Below are positions 20,541-29,803 of a DNA stretch of 64,000 nucleotides, piece by piece. Within the stretch, counting starts at the first letter, position 1, and each line of letters opens with the position of its first letter. A program made the translations under genes and the position numbers. This DNA is from Dermacentor variabilis (taxonomy: Eukaryota > Arthropoda > Arachnida > Ixodida > Ixodidae), in contig NC_134569.1 in the NCBI RefSeq assembly GCF_050947875.1, forward strand, positions 37,804,277-37,868,276, in the 5' to 3' direction. Below the pieces are notes generated by a model that saw only the letters and a program-made list of their open reading frames with translations, made no database searches and was not told the DNA's origin.

Positions 20541-20643
20541 GAGGCATGCGCCCACGGCCTAATGGTTAGAGGATCAAGCTGTTGTGCTAGGCGTCCTCTG
20601 TTCAAATCCTGTCATTGGACAATTTCATTTATATTTATTAATT
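20541..20643 (+). mobile_element. tRNA-derived SINE, short type
   Basis: CGGCCTAATGGTTAGAGG (A-box side) and TGTTCAAATCCTG (B-box side) lie about 45 bp apart, followed by ACAATTTCATTTATATTTATT. This is the simple structure of a tRNA head with a short AT-rich tail, different in head and tail from the composite SINE above. It abuts the TTAA-flanked element at 20644. Confidence 0.6.
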
Positions 20644-21588
20644 AAAGGGCCCCTCTTAAGGTCTGGCCATTTGCAGCATGTCTGGCCATACATTGCACGA
20701 TAATGATTGTGTCTGCAAAGTATTCCATCGCTACGCGCTGCGGAAAGATCTGAAATTTCAAAGTAAATGCCGTTTTTCCTTCTCTTCCGGCCACCGCGCT
20801 ACAAGCCGGACGGTGATGCCATTGTGCCCCTGCGCCTACGTAATCGTGTACACAGTGTGACGTCGCTCGTGGTGACACACGACTTCGAGAATTATTTAAG
20901 ACAACATCTGTTATCTGTGCAATCTGTTGCTTGAATTGACGAATTGAAGTTTAGAGAAATAATAAAACACACAAATGGAATGTCTGCGTGTTTCTTGTTT
21001 TATTTCGCACCGAAGCAAGAGAAATGTACCTCCGCTTCTTCTGCTTGTTCCCACGGTCGTGCAGTCACGTGTGCAGGTACCGAAACTATACCAGTTTCTA
21101 CCGTGTTCCAGCGCATGATCATGTTCTGCAATCCGCTTATTCTGCCTCAGTATTCATGCAGCACTGAATTATACCACTAGTCATGTTTCCTTGTGCACAG
21201 CGCGCAAAATTGCGTGCTGCGCGATACGAGACTCGCAACAGCTCACGCACAATGGCGTCAGCAGAAGTGCGCCACGCAGCAAGAAAAGCCAGAAGAAAAA
21301 AAAAATGAAGGCGGGGGCCCGTGACGTATGCGCTACGCGATCCTCGAGGTCTGGTGTGGGAGAACGCAGGGAAGGAATTTCGCTTGCGGGGCAAGTGGAG
21401 AGGGAGTCTTGCTTGGCAATGGAGCCCGCCTGCTGAAATCATGGGTTTGCAACGCTGAAATATTTCTATCTCAGCTATTAATGAGCCGATTCGAAAAATT
21501 TTTGGGCCAGAATGGTCCCTAGAGGACACGTAACAACTTCCAGTGTATAGCCAAAATTTGCTATGGGGCCTGGTGAGGGGCCCTTTAA
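20644..21588. mobile_element. TTAA-flanked non-autonomous element, family A, copy 1
   Basis: The ends are TTAAAGGGCCCCTC (about 20642) and GGTGAGGGGCCCTTTAA (about 21572-21588), an inverted repeat bounded by TTAA. The interior matches copy 2 (45520-46474) over most of its length, including GTGTCTGCAAAGTATTCCAT-like sequence and AAAATTTGCTATGG before the right end. No transposase is visible. TTAA duplication is typical of piggyBac-type cut-and-paste elements, which is the suggested mobiliser. Confidence 0.75.
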
Positions 21589-22094
21589 AGGGGCCCAATG
21601 CAAAATATTTTTTTCTCACTTTACGTTCACCCTAGAAAAATTATGGTAAGCTTTTTCGAAATAAGTCCCTAAGAAGAATTGAAATCTGCAATAAAAAAAA
21701 AAAAAGAAAACGACCCTGGGCGGTCGCATACGGTGAAAAAAATCGACCTTCAAAGGGTTAAAAAGCTCATCAAATCACACACAAATTGAGTCCACTACAG
21801 ATGATTTCAACTGTGTGCCGCTGTGGCTGGCTCCTGGCTGGCGCTGTAGGTCACTTTCCCAGTTAAGCGACAGGTGATGCAACATGCTTGTCACCATTGT
21901 CATCAATCCATACCCAGCAACAGCTCCCTCAGATCTCCAAGGCTATGTTTTGTGAACTGCATGCACAAGAACAGATTAGGGGAGCCCAAATAACGTTATG
22001 GCCCCCATGTTCTTATGTATATTCCTGCAATTAGTTAGTTGCACCGACACTGACAGTGGAACATGCGGCCGATGTGGTGTGTCAATCAACTCAC

Positions 22095-22235
22095 CAGCTG
22101 CAAAGGTTGAGCAAGCGAGATAAGCTGCAGCATTTTTTATCACCTTTGTTGTGTCAGGGCCCAGTTGTGTATGTTGGGGGACGTTCCTGTCGTAGCAACC
22201 AGACCTACACTTGTGAGCATACTGCCATGTCTTTG
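22095..22235 (-). CDS. ACSL-like exon carrying the AMP-binding loop, degenerate and with a frame change
   Basis: The acceptor CCACACAG precedes 22235 and the donor GTGAGT follows 22095. Read in phase 0 from the acceptor the exon gives VGLVATTGTSP, which aligns with the family's AVICFTSGTTGNP loop. That frame then meets TGA TAA. The second half is conserved in another frame: TTKVIKNAAAYLA aligns with the family's HRNIVSDCSAFVK. One more C in the run of five at 22176-22180 (G on the + strand) would join both halves without gaps to ACSL spacing. With 141 bp the exon length already keeps both borders in phase 0, so an added base would put the donor in phase 1 and clash with the next exon. The lysine and second glycine of TSGTTGNPKG are absent in either reading. 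It is a mutation, an assembly error or a wrong border. Confidence 0.6.
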
Positions 22236-22373
22236 CTGTGTGGTAAATACTATAGACTAGCGGGCCTGAGGAGAGCTGGGCTAGTTGGTTCATTATGAAT
22301 GGAATAGAGGAAAGCGCAAACTTCAAGCGGGTTGGATAGGAAGAGAGAGACACAGGATTGCATTACTGTCCAG

Positions 22374-22605
22374 GTACAGATCTCAGATTTGTTAACAACA
22401 ATGTAAGAGTGCATGGCTGGAGATGTTATTTGTGCCTTCTACTGGCACGCATGCATTAGCAGTGAGATTATGTACCATGTGCTTAATTGAACGCACACTG
22501 AGCAGAGGTTCGTGCAGTGATAACACCGGTGTGCCAGTGGAAGGCGCAGATGATATTTCCGGCCATACGGTTGCACGTTGTTGTAAACAGATCTGAGGTC
22601 TGTAC
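22374..22605. repeat. Fold-back sequence with about 95-bp arms
   Basis: GTACAGATCTCAGATTTGTT at 22374 is mirrored by AACAGATCTGAGGTCTGTAC ending at 22605. The arms remain alignable for about 95 bp (for example GCCTTCTACTGGCAC against GTGCCAGTGGAAGGC) at roughly 75-80 percent by eye, with a centre of about 40 bp. It could be a MITE or the source of a hairpin RNA. No target-site duplication was identified. Confidence 0.7.
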
Positions 22606-22611
22606 ATCATA

Positions 22612-22752
22612 TGTTCGGTGACATGGACTTTGCAGACGATGTAAATTTTGACTGCTGCGCAGTCGTCTGCGGTGCTGTCACCGACAATGATGCAGACGAG
22701 GAAGAGGAAGAATGGGTGTGGGCTTTGTTATCACAGGTGATAGTATGACTGA
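22612..22752 (+). pseudogene. Acidic open frame, possibly the C-terminal tail of a pogo/Tigger-type transposase
   Basis: The frame reads FGDMDFADDVNFDCC, then GAVTDNDADEEEEE, and stops soon after. Acidic tails with FAD.V....CG..TD..I patterns occur in pogo/Tigger transposases. There is no DDE domain nearby, so the assignment is weak and an ordinary chance frame is possible. Confidence 0.2.
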
Positions 22753-23600
22753 ATCATGCACATTTGTTCTTCAGTTATGAAGAGAATAAGGAAGATGCTT
22801 TCCAACTCACACTAGCTTTTGAAGGTAAGCTTATGGCAATCGCTTCCAGTTAAACAAAGCAGACAACGATCATGGACTTCTTTCATAAATAAAAGATGAT
22901 GGCTCTAGAGGTGCTCCTACTGCTTTCATCATTATAATATAACCTTCTGTTTATCCCTTTCGCTGGTTCAAATTTCATTTAATTTGAATTCAGTGAGCAG
23001 CGTCGTGAAATTCAAATTTGCCAGCCTTTACTGTAATATCGTTATGTGAAGGCACTGAAAGAAATGTCATTTTAAATCTACTGTCTGCGACATCTCAATT
23101 CTTGCAACTAAATGAGCCCAAGATTTTGTAAATCTAATGACAACTTTGCTAAAATAGATACACTGGACCCGTTGGTAAAAGCATGCACCAATACTTGCAT
23201 GAACACGATATTGCACAACATTTTGGACACGTGCTTAAGTACATGGACATGGCTGCATACGCAAAAGCACATACAGTGCCCGAGCGTTACCTCGCTTTTT
23301 TATCAAACAAATAGTTCTTGCCCTTATGCAACAGAAGAACACTTAACAATTTAATAATCTTTTATGATAAAGAGAATCATGCCCCTACCCAGGTGCATGA
23401 TCTCATGTGCACATGGCTAGCATGTCGTCTGACCTCATTTTATACAAGATAGTAAGCCCTTTTCCAACCCAGAGCAATGTCGCTCTGTGGCAAAAGAATG
23501 ATTTCAGGTAAATTATTATTACTAAATATCAGCAGACTATTTTTCTTGTGATCTTGCACATGATGCTCCTTATGTATGATAATGAATGATGTTTCCTCAC

Positions 23601-23773
23601 CAGGCAATCACTCCATAGCACCAACTCCACTCCTTTGCTGCGACATGCGGCGATAACATCCCGTGAAACGTCATCGGCACAGACAATAGTTTTGAGCGCT
23701 GGTAGTGAGTCCTTTCTGCTGAGGAAGTATTGCACTTTGTCCGCAGAGTCGCATACCAACAGAGAGCTTTCCA
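23601..23773 (-). CDS. ACSL-like exon: VCD...K region
   Basis: The acceptor ACTTGCAG precedes 23773 and the donor GTGAGG follows 23601. With the one base carried over, the 173-bp exon gives 58 codons: VESSLLVCDSADKVQYFL, then LPALKTIVCADD, then SKGVELVLWSDCL, ending in phase 0. The family pattern is ...VFVDKPEKA..LL......PGLK.IV..D.......E.G...GVEV.S. This is the longest exon in the set and free of stops. It is among the most convincing for the assignment. Confidence 0.88.
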
Positions 23774-24009
23774 CTGCAAGTAACAATCGTAACAAAAGAA
23801 AAGAAGGAAGCAAGCATGGTGTAAACTTCATGACCAGGATAAATGGCATATACAGTCAAATCAAACCGCAAGAAAGGAAGAAAGAAAGAAACTTAGAACA
23901 GAATGTTAAAAGAAAGGTATGTACCAAAGTACAAAGTTCTGTTTGGCAGTGGTTCCCAAGTAAAGATACTAACCAGTGCTTACAAGCATAGGTTGACATA
24001 CCCACTCAT

Positions 24010-24390
24010 GAGTACAGTGACTCACACTTGCTCCACACTCATTTCATAGGCATGATAGGCATGAGATGCAGCATTAGTAAGTGGCGAAGGGTGTGAGCGG
24101 CTGCGAGTATGAACGGGAGTGCGAGCCGATGAGTTTGCATAGACATGAATGTTAATGGGAGTGAGTGCCAGTTAATGTGAATACAAACGAAAGTAATTGA
24201 CAGTGAGTTTGAGTGCGTGTGAGCACCAACATGAGGAACTATTGGTGAGCATGACTGGGCTTTGTAAGTGCATCAGTGCCGGTGAGTGGGATTTGATGTG
24301 AGTATGATCACTAGTGGGTGCCAGTAAATGTGAATGGAGGAGAATGTGAATGCGAGTGGATATTGAGCATGAGTAGGAACATGAGCGCGC
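24010..24390. repeat. Degenerate GTGAG-type minisatellite
   Basis: Words such as GGGAGTGAGTG, GAGTGCGTGTGAG, GGTGAGTGGGA and GTGAATGCGAGTGG recur every 10-15 bp. No exact unit length is constant, so it is an old array. It lies just downstream of the exon at 24831-24930 in transcription. Confidence 0.6.
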
Positions 24391-24830
24391 AACAAACTTT
24401 GTTGCATTCATAATGCAAAATGTAACTTGTCTTGTGCACTTTTTTTGAAATGGTCAAGTGTTGTTTGATTACTAAGTGAATTGTTAGCATTGAAATTTGC
24501 TTGCTTTAATTGAATGTGACAGATAAAAACAAGTTAATTTCCTGTTCTTACATGAACAAAACTTCGTTGTTGTCACTTTTTTGTAACAGTGGCACAATTT
24601 TTGCAAGACAAAATGTTCTCCAAATCTGTATAAAGTTTTGGAGTTACAGCTACATATCTCAAATGCTGTAATGAGATGAACTTCTGTACTGTAAGTAGGT
24701 TGTTCCAGATTTTGATAAGCAATTAAGATGAGCCAAGCAGGTTGCTAGAACAGATGTCAGCACTTTGAAAGTTTCCATCTCGTGATCTCACGAGTATCTC
24801 ACGAGTACAGTTATCTGTATAGCAACTAAC

Positions 24831-24930
24831 CTTGCTGGAGAACAAATGTTGTGGCCTCGAGATCAGCATTGACTGTGACTGGGCAGGAAACCATGGAGTA
24901 GTGTGACAGGGAGTAGTTTGAGATGACATA
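24831..24930 (-). CDS. ACSL-like exon: YSMV...LY-type segment of the adenylate-forming domain
   Basis: The acceptor CTTTTTGCAG precedes 24930 and the donor GTTAGT follows 24831. The 100-bp exon reads YVISNYSLSHYSMVSCPVT, then ADLEATTFVLQQ, and one base of a split codon (phase 1). The family pattern is .E.ACF.YS.V.VPLYDTLG..A..YI.N.AE. The alignment is clear around YSMV and the C-terminal half. The family's LYDTLG loop is not conserved here (CPVTVNADLEA in its place). The split codon is completed correctly by the next exon (G + TG = Val). Confidence 0.82.
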
Positions 24931-25414
24931 CTGCAAAAAGATGTATGCCATAAATCCCCACAAGCAGGTGTGAATAACCTGATATCTTCTAAAGCCTTTC
25001 ACTTAACCAAAACTGATGGTGGTCTCCAGTGTTACCATCAAAGAGTTTCAAAAATGAACATTTGCAGATCACAGTTCAAAACTTCTCATACAACTGTATG
25101 GGAATAAAATTCTTTGAAAATGAAATGCTCAATTGGTTACTGTCCTTGTACTGTGATGGCATTCAAAAACAGGTTTGAACAAACTCAAATTTGCAGTCTT
25201 CAGCTGTGATTCATAATCACCTTAACAATGATGCTGTGTGGCATCCAAAAGCAAATGTCACAGGAACTTTGATCAAATATGATTTTTTGGTTGACGTGAA
25301 CTTGCATTCCAACAATTTTGACTGTACCGCTAATAAATTATGCACAAAAGTTGGCAGGCAGGCTTGTCTGTTAAGCCCCAACTTGACTGTTTGGGTTTAA
25401 GATTTCGAAGCTGC

Positions 25415-25690
25415 TGTGTGGGCTTAGCATGAGCTCTGCTGTGTGGGCTCTGAACCTACTCTGTGCCCACAAGTTTGTCATTCTGGTTATTCCATCCCAT
25501 CCACTGCCCTTGTCTGTTTTCGATCTCTCAGCACCCATTTCATTTATTTTAATAGACCATCGAGTATTTGTTGCACACATTATATGGCCAGCCCAGCTGC
25601 TCTTCTTCCTTTTGATCTTAACTAGAATGCATTCCAATTTTGTCTTTTAGGACACACTGCCATCTTCCGATCTGATTAACATTACGCATA
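25415..25690 (-). mobile_element. RTE 3' end fragment, diverged
   Basis: Reverse-strand translation gives MECILVKIKRKKSSWAGHIM and RWSIKINEM, aligning with the RTE C-terminus at 4851-5036 (VNDILVEIKEKKWAWAGHVM, RWSLRVTDW). Further divergence shows it is older than the copy at 15081. Confidence 0.8.
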
Positions 25691-26061
25691 GATATAAATG
25701 AGAAATTGAAAGAGGGCTGAGAGGTATTTGCATCAATGTGATTTGTATGTGCCAGTTAGCGTGGCACTGAGCTCTTCTAAGAAATGGTCCTGCATGTACA
25801 CAGAGTGTAAAAATTTTCTGCACTGCCAAATTGCTTAGCAGAATTTTGAGGACAAACAGTTTTCCTGTTTGATGCAGTTGGTCTGCTTCATATGAAACCA
25901 TAAGTGCTCTTAATTTTGTTATGAACTAATCTTTGGCACTTCTTGACAGGATTATTGATCTCTTTCCTTGCCCATAAATATGCAGGCGCTTGTCAAATTT
26001 ATTGACCATGTTCAAGTTGGTGAAATAATCCTATTGATTATTGTCAAATAAAGGTTGATTG

Positions 26062-26180
26062 ATGGGGCTTAATGTCCCAAAGCAACACAGAGGCTATGAA
26101 AAATGCCTTAGTGTAAGGCGCAGGATTAATTTGGATCACCTGGGGTTCTTTAACGTGCACCCAAAGTGTGGTACATCATC
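26062..26180 (-). mobile_element. SINE fragment of the type at 34586
   Basis: ATCACCTGGGGTTCTTTAACGTGCACC (first 20 bases ATCACCTGGGGTTCTTTAAC) matches the same stretch at 34667-34690, preceded by a TGGGGCTTAATGTCCC-like segment. The tRNA head has been lost or is unrecognisable. Confidence 0.6.
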
Positions 26181-26674
26181 ATTTTGCATTCTGCTTCCGT
26201 TAGCATGTGGATGCTGCAGCCAGGGGAGTATTCCGTGTGTGCCCACCTACTGGACATGTCCATTTCGTCTGCCGCTGAAGTGCTCATTGGCCGGGTGCAC
26301 CTGTCTCATTCTGATGTGTACTCCAGCCCAGCCAATCAGAACTTCAGCAGCAGATTAAATGGAAATGTGCACTGGATGGACATTTACAGAGTATCCCCCA
26401 CCCCAGTAATCAAATGTGTGACCACTTGTGCAGCAGTGCAATACCACAGCCACTAAGGTGGACGACGTAAAATAAGACTGCGACTGATATCTACTACACT
26501 AAGAACACACATCAAATAAAGGAACAGTATTTTCCGAGAAAAACTGTGTACCTGACAAAGTGTGGAGCAATTACTGTCACTACGTCGAAAAGGTAAAAGA
26601 TTCAGCTTGTCCTTCGGCAGACACCATCTGAAGCGATGCTGCGAATACTTTTCTGGGAATATTATTGACTACAC

Positions 26675-27997
26675 TGAGCCATCTGTGTATACATGTTTCC
26701 GGAATCTGTGCACGTTGTGAATGTGCTCCAAAGTTGCTTGCTTCAAAGCTTGCAATGGCGCTCCAGCTTTCTTTCTGACTCCTGGAATTGTCAGTTGCAC
26801 TTGCGGCCGGTGCAGACACCACAATGGATCTGACAATCGTGAAGCGGGCGTAAATTCTGATGGCAAGTACTACTGATGTCTTACAATAGTTTTAGCAAAA
26901 GTTGAAAGTGGCCTTTTTGCTGGCAAGCAAGCAAGATGGTGTGAGGGAATCCGAGTCAGACTCAACAACAACAACAGCGCTGCTGCTGCAGTCATCATCC
27001 CGGCACAATCTGAGGAAATCAAATTAAGAACTTCATGTGTGACCACATCGACGGGTGCAGAACTCGCGGCGCTCCGTGCTGCACTTGATTTCATTAAGCA
27101 GAAACCACCGCAACAATGGACAGTCTTCAGTGACTCCAAGGCAGCCCTTCAGTGCATACGAAGCCCAATGCGCCACGGACCCAATGAACAACTGGCCTCA
27201 GAAATTCGGCACATATATCATCAAAGCTATGATAAGGGACACAACATAATCTTTCAGTGGCTTCCAGGACATTGTAACATCAGCGGGAATGACCAAGCCG
27301 ACGAAGCCGCCCGATCGGCACATGAAAGTGGTCAACGAGTCTTCATTCCGCTTTCGCGAACAGACGCTGCGGCTGGGCTGCGATTGATGTCCCGTGAGTG
27401 TACTTTGCCCCTGTGGGACTCAAATGTTTTCACCATGTGTCGGTTGCGTTCGTTGTCTCCGGACATACGGATGCACCTCCCGCCTGGATTACCACGACGT
27501 GAACAGACCATGCTTTACCGTCTGTGGCTAGGCGTTGCGTTTACAAACGCCTATGCTTTCCTCATAGGAATGGCCAACAGCCCCACGTGCGACACATGTA
27601 ACATCGACGAGACGCTCGCACACATTATCTGTGTCTGCCCGCGATACAATGCTGAGAGACAAGTGATGTGCAGGGTACTTGACCAGCTGGACAATCGTCC
27701 ACTTTCAGAACTAAAAGCTTTAGGCCAATGCTCCGAAAGAACATCCGTGTTGAAGGCCTTATTCGCGCTATTAACGTTCTTGCGGTCTACGGGGCTTCAC
27801 GACACTCTAAGAATGCCGCCCCCTACCGTTCTGTAGTGTACGCGCTTTGTTCGTGCTTGTCTCCCTTTCTTTCTATCTCCCCCTTCCACTCTGTCTCTCT
27901 TTTTATCCGTCTTAACCCTTCCCCCTGCGCAGGGTAGCCAACCGGAACTACCTCTGGTTAACCTCCCTGCCTTTCTCTGCATTATTTTCTCTCTCTC
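26675..27997 (+). mobile_element. I-clade LINE 3' end with 5' inversion (twin priming), 12-bp target-site duplication
   Basis: TATTGACTACAC stands exactly at 26663-26674 and 27998-28009. The insertion has two parts. From 26675 to about 26961 the LINE is on the minus strand: SLTRIPSHHLACLPAKRPLS, then PGVRKKAGAPLQALKQATLE and HVYTDGS. From about 26962 it is on the plus strand and continues with NNSAAAAVIIPAQSEEI, the residues that should follow HVYTDGS in RNase H. A 5' segment inverted beside the 3' segment, with almost no loss at the join and one duplication around both, is the signature of twin priming. The 3' UTR ends in a CTCTCTCTCTAT tract. Confidence 0.93.
26962..27836 (+). pseudogene. 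I-clade LINE RNase H and CCHC-like C-terminus
   Basis: The frame is open for 265 codons from an ATG at 27039 and extends upstream to about 26970. Motifs: TSTGAELAALRAAL (catalytic E), VFSDSKAALQCI (catalytic D), IIFQWLPGHCNISGNDQADE (final H and D), and the zinc-knuckle-like CDTCNIDETLAHIICVC at 27589-27640. RNase H in I-clade elements removes RNA from the RNA-DNA hybrid. The first catalytic aspartate (YTDGS) is in the inverted part, so this frame cannot make a complete domain. Confidence 0.9.
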
Positions 27998-28051
27998 TAT
28001 TGACTACACCAAAAGCAAGACTTCAAGTGAAGAACTTTATTATGCCTGTAC

Positions 28052-28150
28052 CTCAAGGCCCGTCTTGCAGTTGATCATGATGATGCTCTCATGAGGAACT
28101 TGTCCCAGGGACAGCAGTCCAGAGCCAAACATTTGGGATTTCTCCAGGAG
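28052..28150 (-). CDS. ACSL-like exon: helix before the first AMP-binding strand
   Basis: The acceptor GAGTGCAG precedes 28150 and the donor GTACAG follows 28052. The 99-bp exon gives 33 residues in phase 0 on both sides, beginning LLEKSQMFGSGLLSLGQ and ending MINCKTGLE. In the family this region reads like the RA..LGSALL.LG...D.V.IF..NR.EW segment that opens the adenylate-forming domain. The usual glutamate-tryptophan after the asparagine is changed, another sign of divergence. A LINE insertion ends only about 42 bp downstream of the donor (right target-site duplication ends at 28009). Confidence 0.82.
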
Positions 28151-28816
28151 CTGCACTCAGAGGAAGAAAGCAAGAGCCAGTTGCACGGAACAGAATGATT
28201 TCAAATCAGCACTAAATGCAAGCATTGAATCAATCTACACTGCTTGATTACCTTTTTGGAAAACCTTGCAACAAAAAACCTTGCAAAAATTGCAACTGGA
28301 GGGGCCACACAATGTTCCTGCAATTCAAATCTCACGCAGTTTGAATTGTAGGGCCAGTGTACTGTGCTGCCGTGATCACACAACAAGCAAGTTTTCTTGG
28401 CAAATTCAGCTCTGAAGTATGGAAAAAATTGTGCACACCTAAACTAAACAAGCACTGACTGCTATTTAGATACTACAAAAAACACAACATGGATGTCATT
28501 AAATCCAATGGCATCTTCATTTTCCCCCTTTCCCAACCCTACATTTATGAAATGTAGGGTTGACACAGACCTTTTTCCCTTTTTGTTCTTTTTTCCACAT
28601 CATGTGTGATGATGAAATGTTGCCTTTGCTTCCTATACCAATGATGCCTAGGAAAGAGTGAAACAAGCCCTTCTTGCCAAGGTAATACAATTTCAAGAAT
28701 GGGAATACTCTATTTTTTGTCCTCACAGCAGATGGCAATATGTGATTCCTGTGCCAGTGTTCATGGCTGCAACCTCTTACCATTGGTCGAATCAAAGCAA
28801 AAAATTATAATTTGAA

Positions 28817-28993
28817 TCTTCAAGGGGTGTACGGTAGAGCGATTAAAAGACAGGACAAAAGAAGACACACAGGGACACACACAGCGCTGTGTGTGTCCCT
28901 GTATGTCTTCTTTTGTCCCGTCTTTTAATCACTCTATCGTACACCCCTTGAAGATGCATTACCAACAAGCCCACATTGCAACCCTCATGAACT
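28817..28993. mobile_element. Fold-back insertion with 12-bp target-site duplication
   Basis: TTATAATTTGAA occurs at 28805-28816 and 28994-29005. Between them lies a near-perfect palindrome (28816-28955, arms of 70 bp with few mismatches, for example AGACAGGACAAAAGAAGACA against its reverse complement) and a 38-bp unpaired tail starting GCATTACCAACAAGCCC. The long duplication suggests a retroposed molecule and not a cut-and-paste element. Confidence 0.88.
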
Positions 28994-29735
28994 TTATAAT
29001 TTGAACACAGGAATCTTAAATCAGTAGTCCATCAAAATTGATGTTTGTCTTTAATGTTCCTTAAACATGTGCACAGGAAAGATGCTGTAAACGTTCATGA
29101 TTATAAGACAACCACTTTCGTTTTGATATTCAAGAAAACAAAAGACAATGTGACATTTATCAACCACAATGGTGGTGTTACTCCACAGGAAACAATTGTG
29201 TGACATCTAATACATCTGCAGCATGTTTATGCATGTGATTCTGAGCATGGCTATTTGTCTGCTACCTGTATGCAAGAAAAACGAAAGTGAAAGAAATCTC
29301 TGAAAAGTCATGCTACCATAAGACTTCAATGCGAATTAAAAATTAAAAAAAAGTGCGGCTTCTGAAGCCCAACTGGCCACAAAACCTCTAACATTGTTTT
29401 AAATTATAACTACTTTTTAAATTACCTATATACATAGTGAAAGAGAAAAGACCTAATAGAAATTGAATCATGAAGACACCTCAGCATTAGGTAAATCACA
29501 TTGTGCCTCCTTTTGAATTAACCAAGCAAGCAATACTGGCCACAATCACTGTTTAAGTTGCAGTAATTTAAGAAATAATCCAGCACAAAAAATTATTACT
29601 GAGGCATGCCTTAAATGTGCATAGCCACTAATATAATAAAATTTCATGTCATAGCAAATATGTGAAGAAACTTTCAAACTGTCCTTTTCGCACTAAGCTG
29701 CTACATGTATATTACAACTTCATTCTGATACTAAC
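28994..29735. other. Intronic, no gene seen
   Basis: AT-rich intron between the two most upstream ACSL exons. I see no repeat with clear ends. Confidence 0.5.
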
Positions 29736-29803
29736 CTCCTCATAGCTTATCCAGTGAAGTTCTTTCAAGTCTTTACTCCAGTAGCCACATGCTTTCTTGT
29801 TTC
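29736..29803 (-). CDS. ACSL-like exon: N-terminal substrate-side segment before the AMP-binding domain
   Basis: The acceptor CTTTTCCAG precedes 29803 and the donor GTTAGT follows 29736. The 68-bp exon starts with two bases of a split codon and then encodes 22 residues ending LKELHWISYEE. This matches the family's region that normally reads like QPYEWLSYKQV. It ends in phase 0, compatible with the next exon. The preceding exon must end in phase 1 and was not found up to 36 kb. Its length and position fit ACSL gene structure. No alternative identity suggests itself. Confidence 0.78.

Larger units (their letters stand above)
7171..29803 (-). other. Host gene span: long-chain acyl-CoA synthetase (ACSL-like), nine exons, partial
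   Basis: Nine reverse-strand exons spell, in order, consecutive segments of a long-chain acyl-CoA synthetase: 29736-29803, 28052-28150, 24831-24930, 23601-23773, 22095-22235, 12785-12859, 10439-10573, 7914-7996 and 7171-7321. Such enzymes use ATP to join a fatty acid to coenzyme A through an acyl-adenylate, usually at the ER, outer mitochondrial membrane or peroxisome. VPRLLNR and HIYE place it nearer ACSL1/5/6 than ACSL3/4 or the bubblegum type. Exon lengths keep phase throughout: 0, 0, 1, 0, 0, 0, 0, 2, 0 at successive ends. The N-terminus and the part after the FFRCVFGC segment (including the usual GYGQTE motif) are not in view. The AMP loop is degenerate, the YLPLAH motif reads YLPTGH, and one exon needs a frame change, so activity is doubtful. 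Confidence 0.85.
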
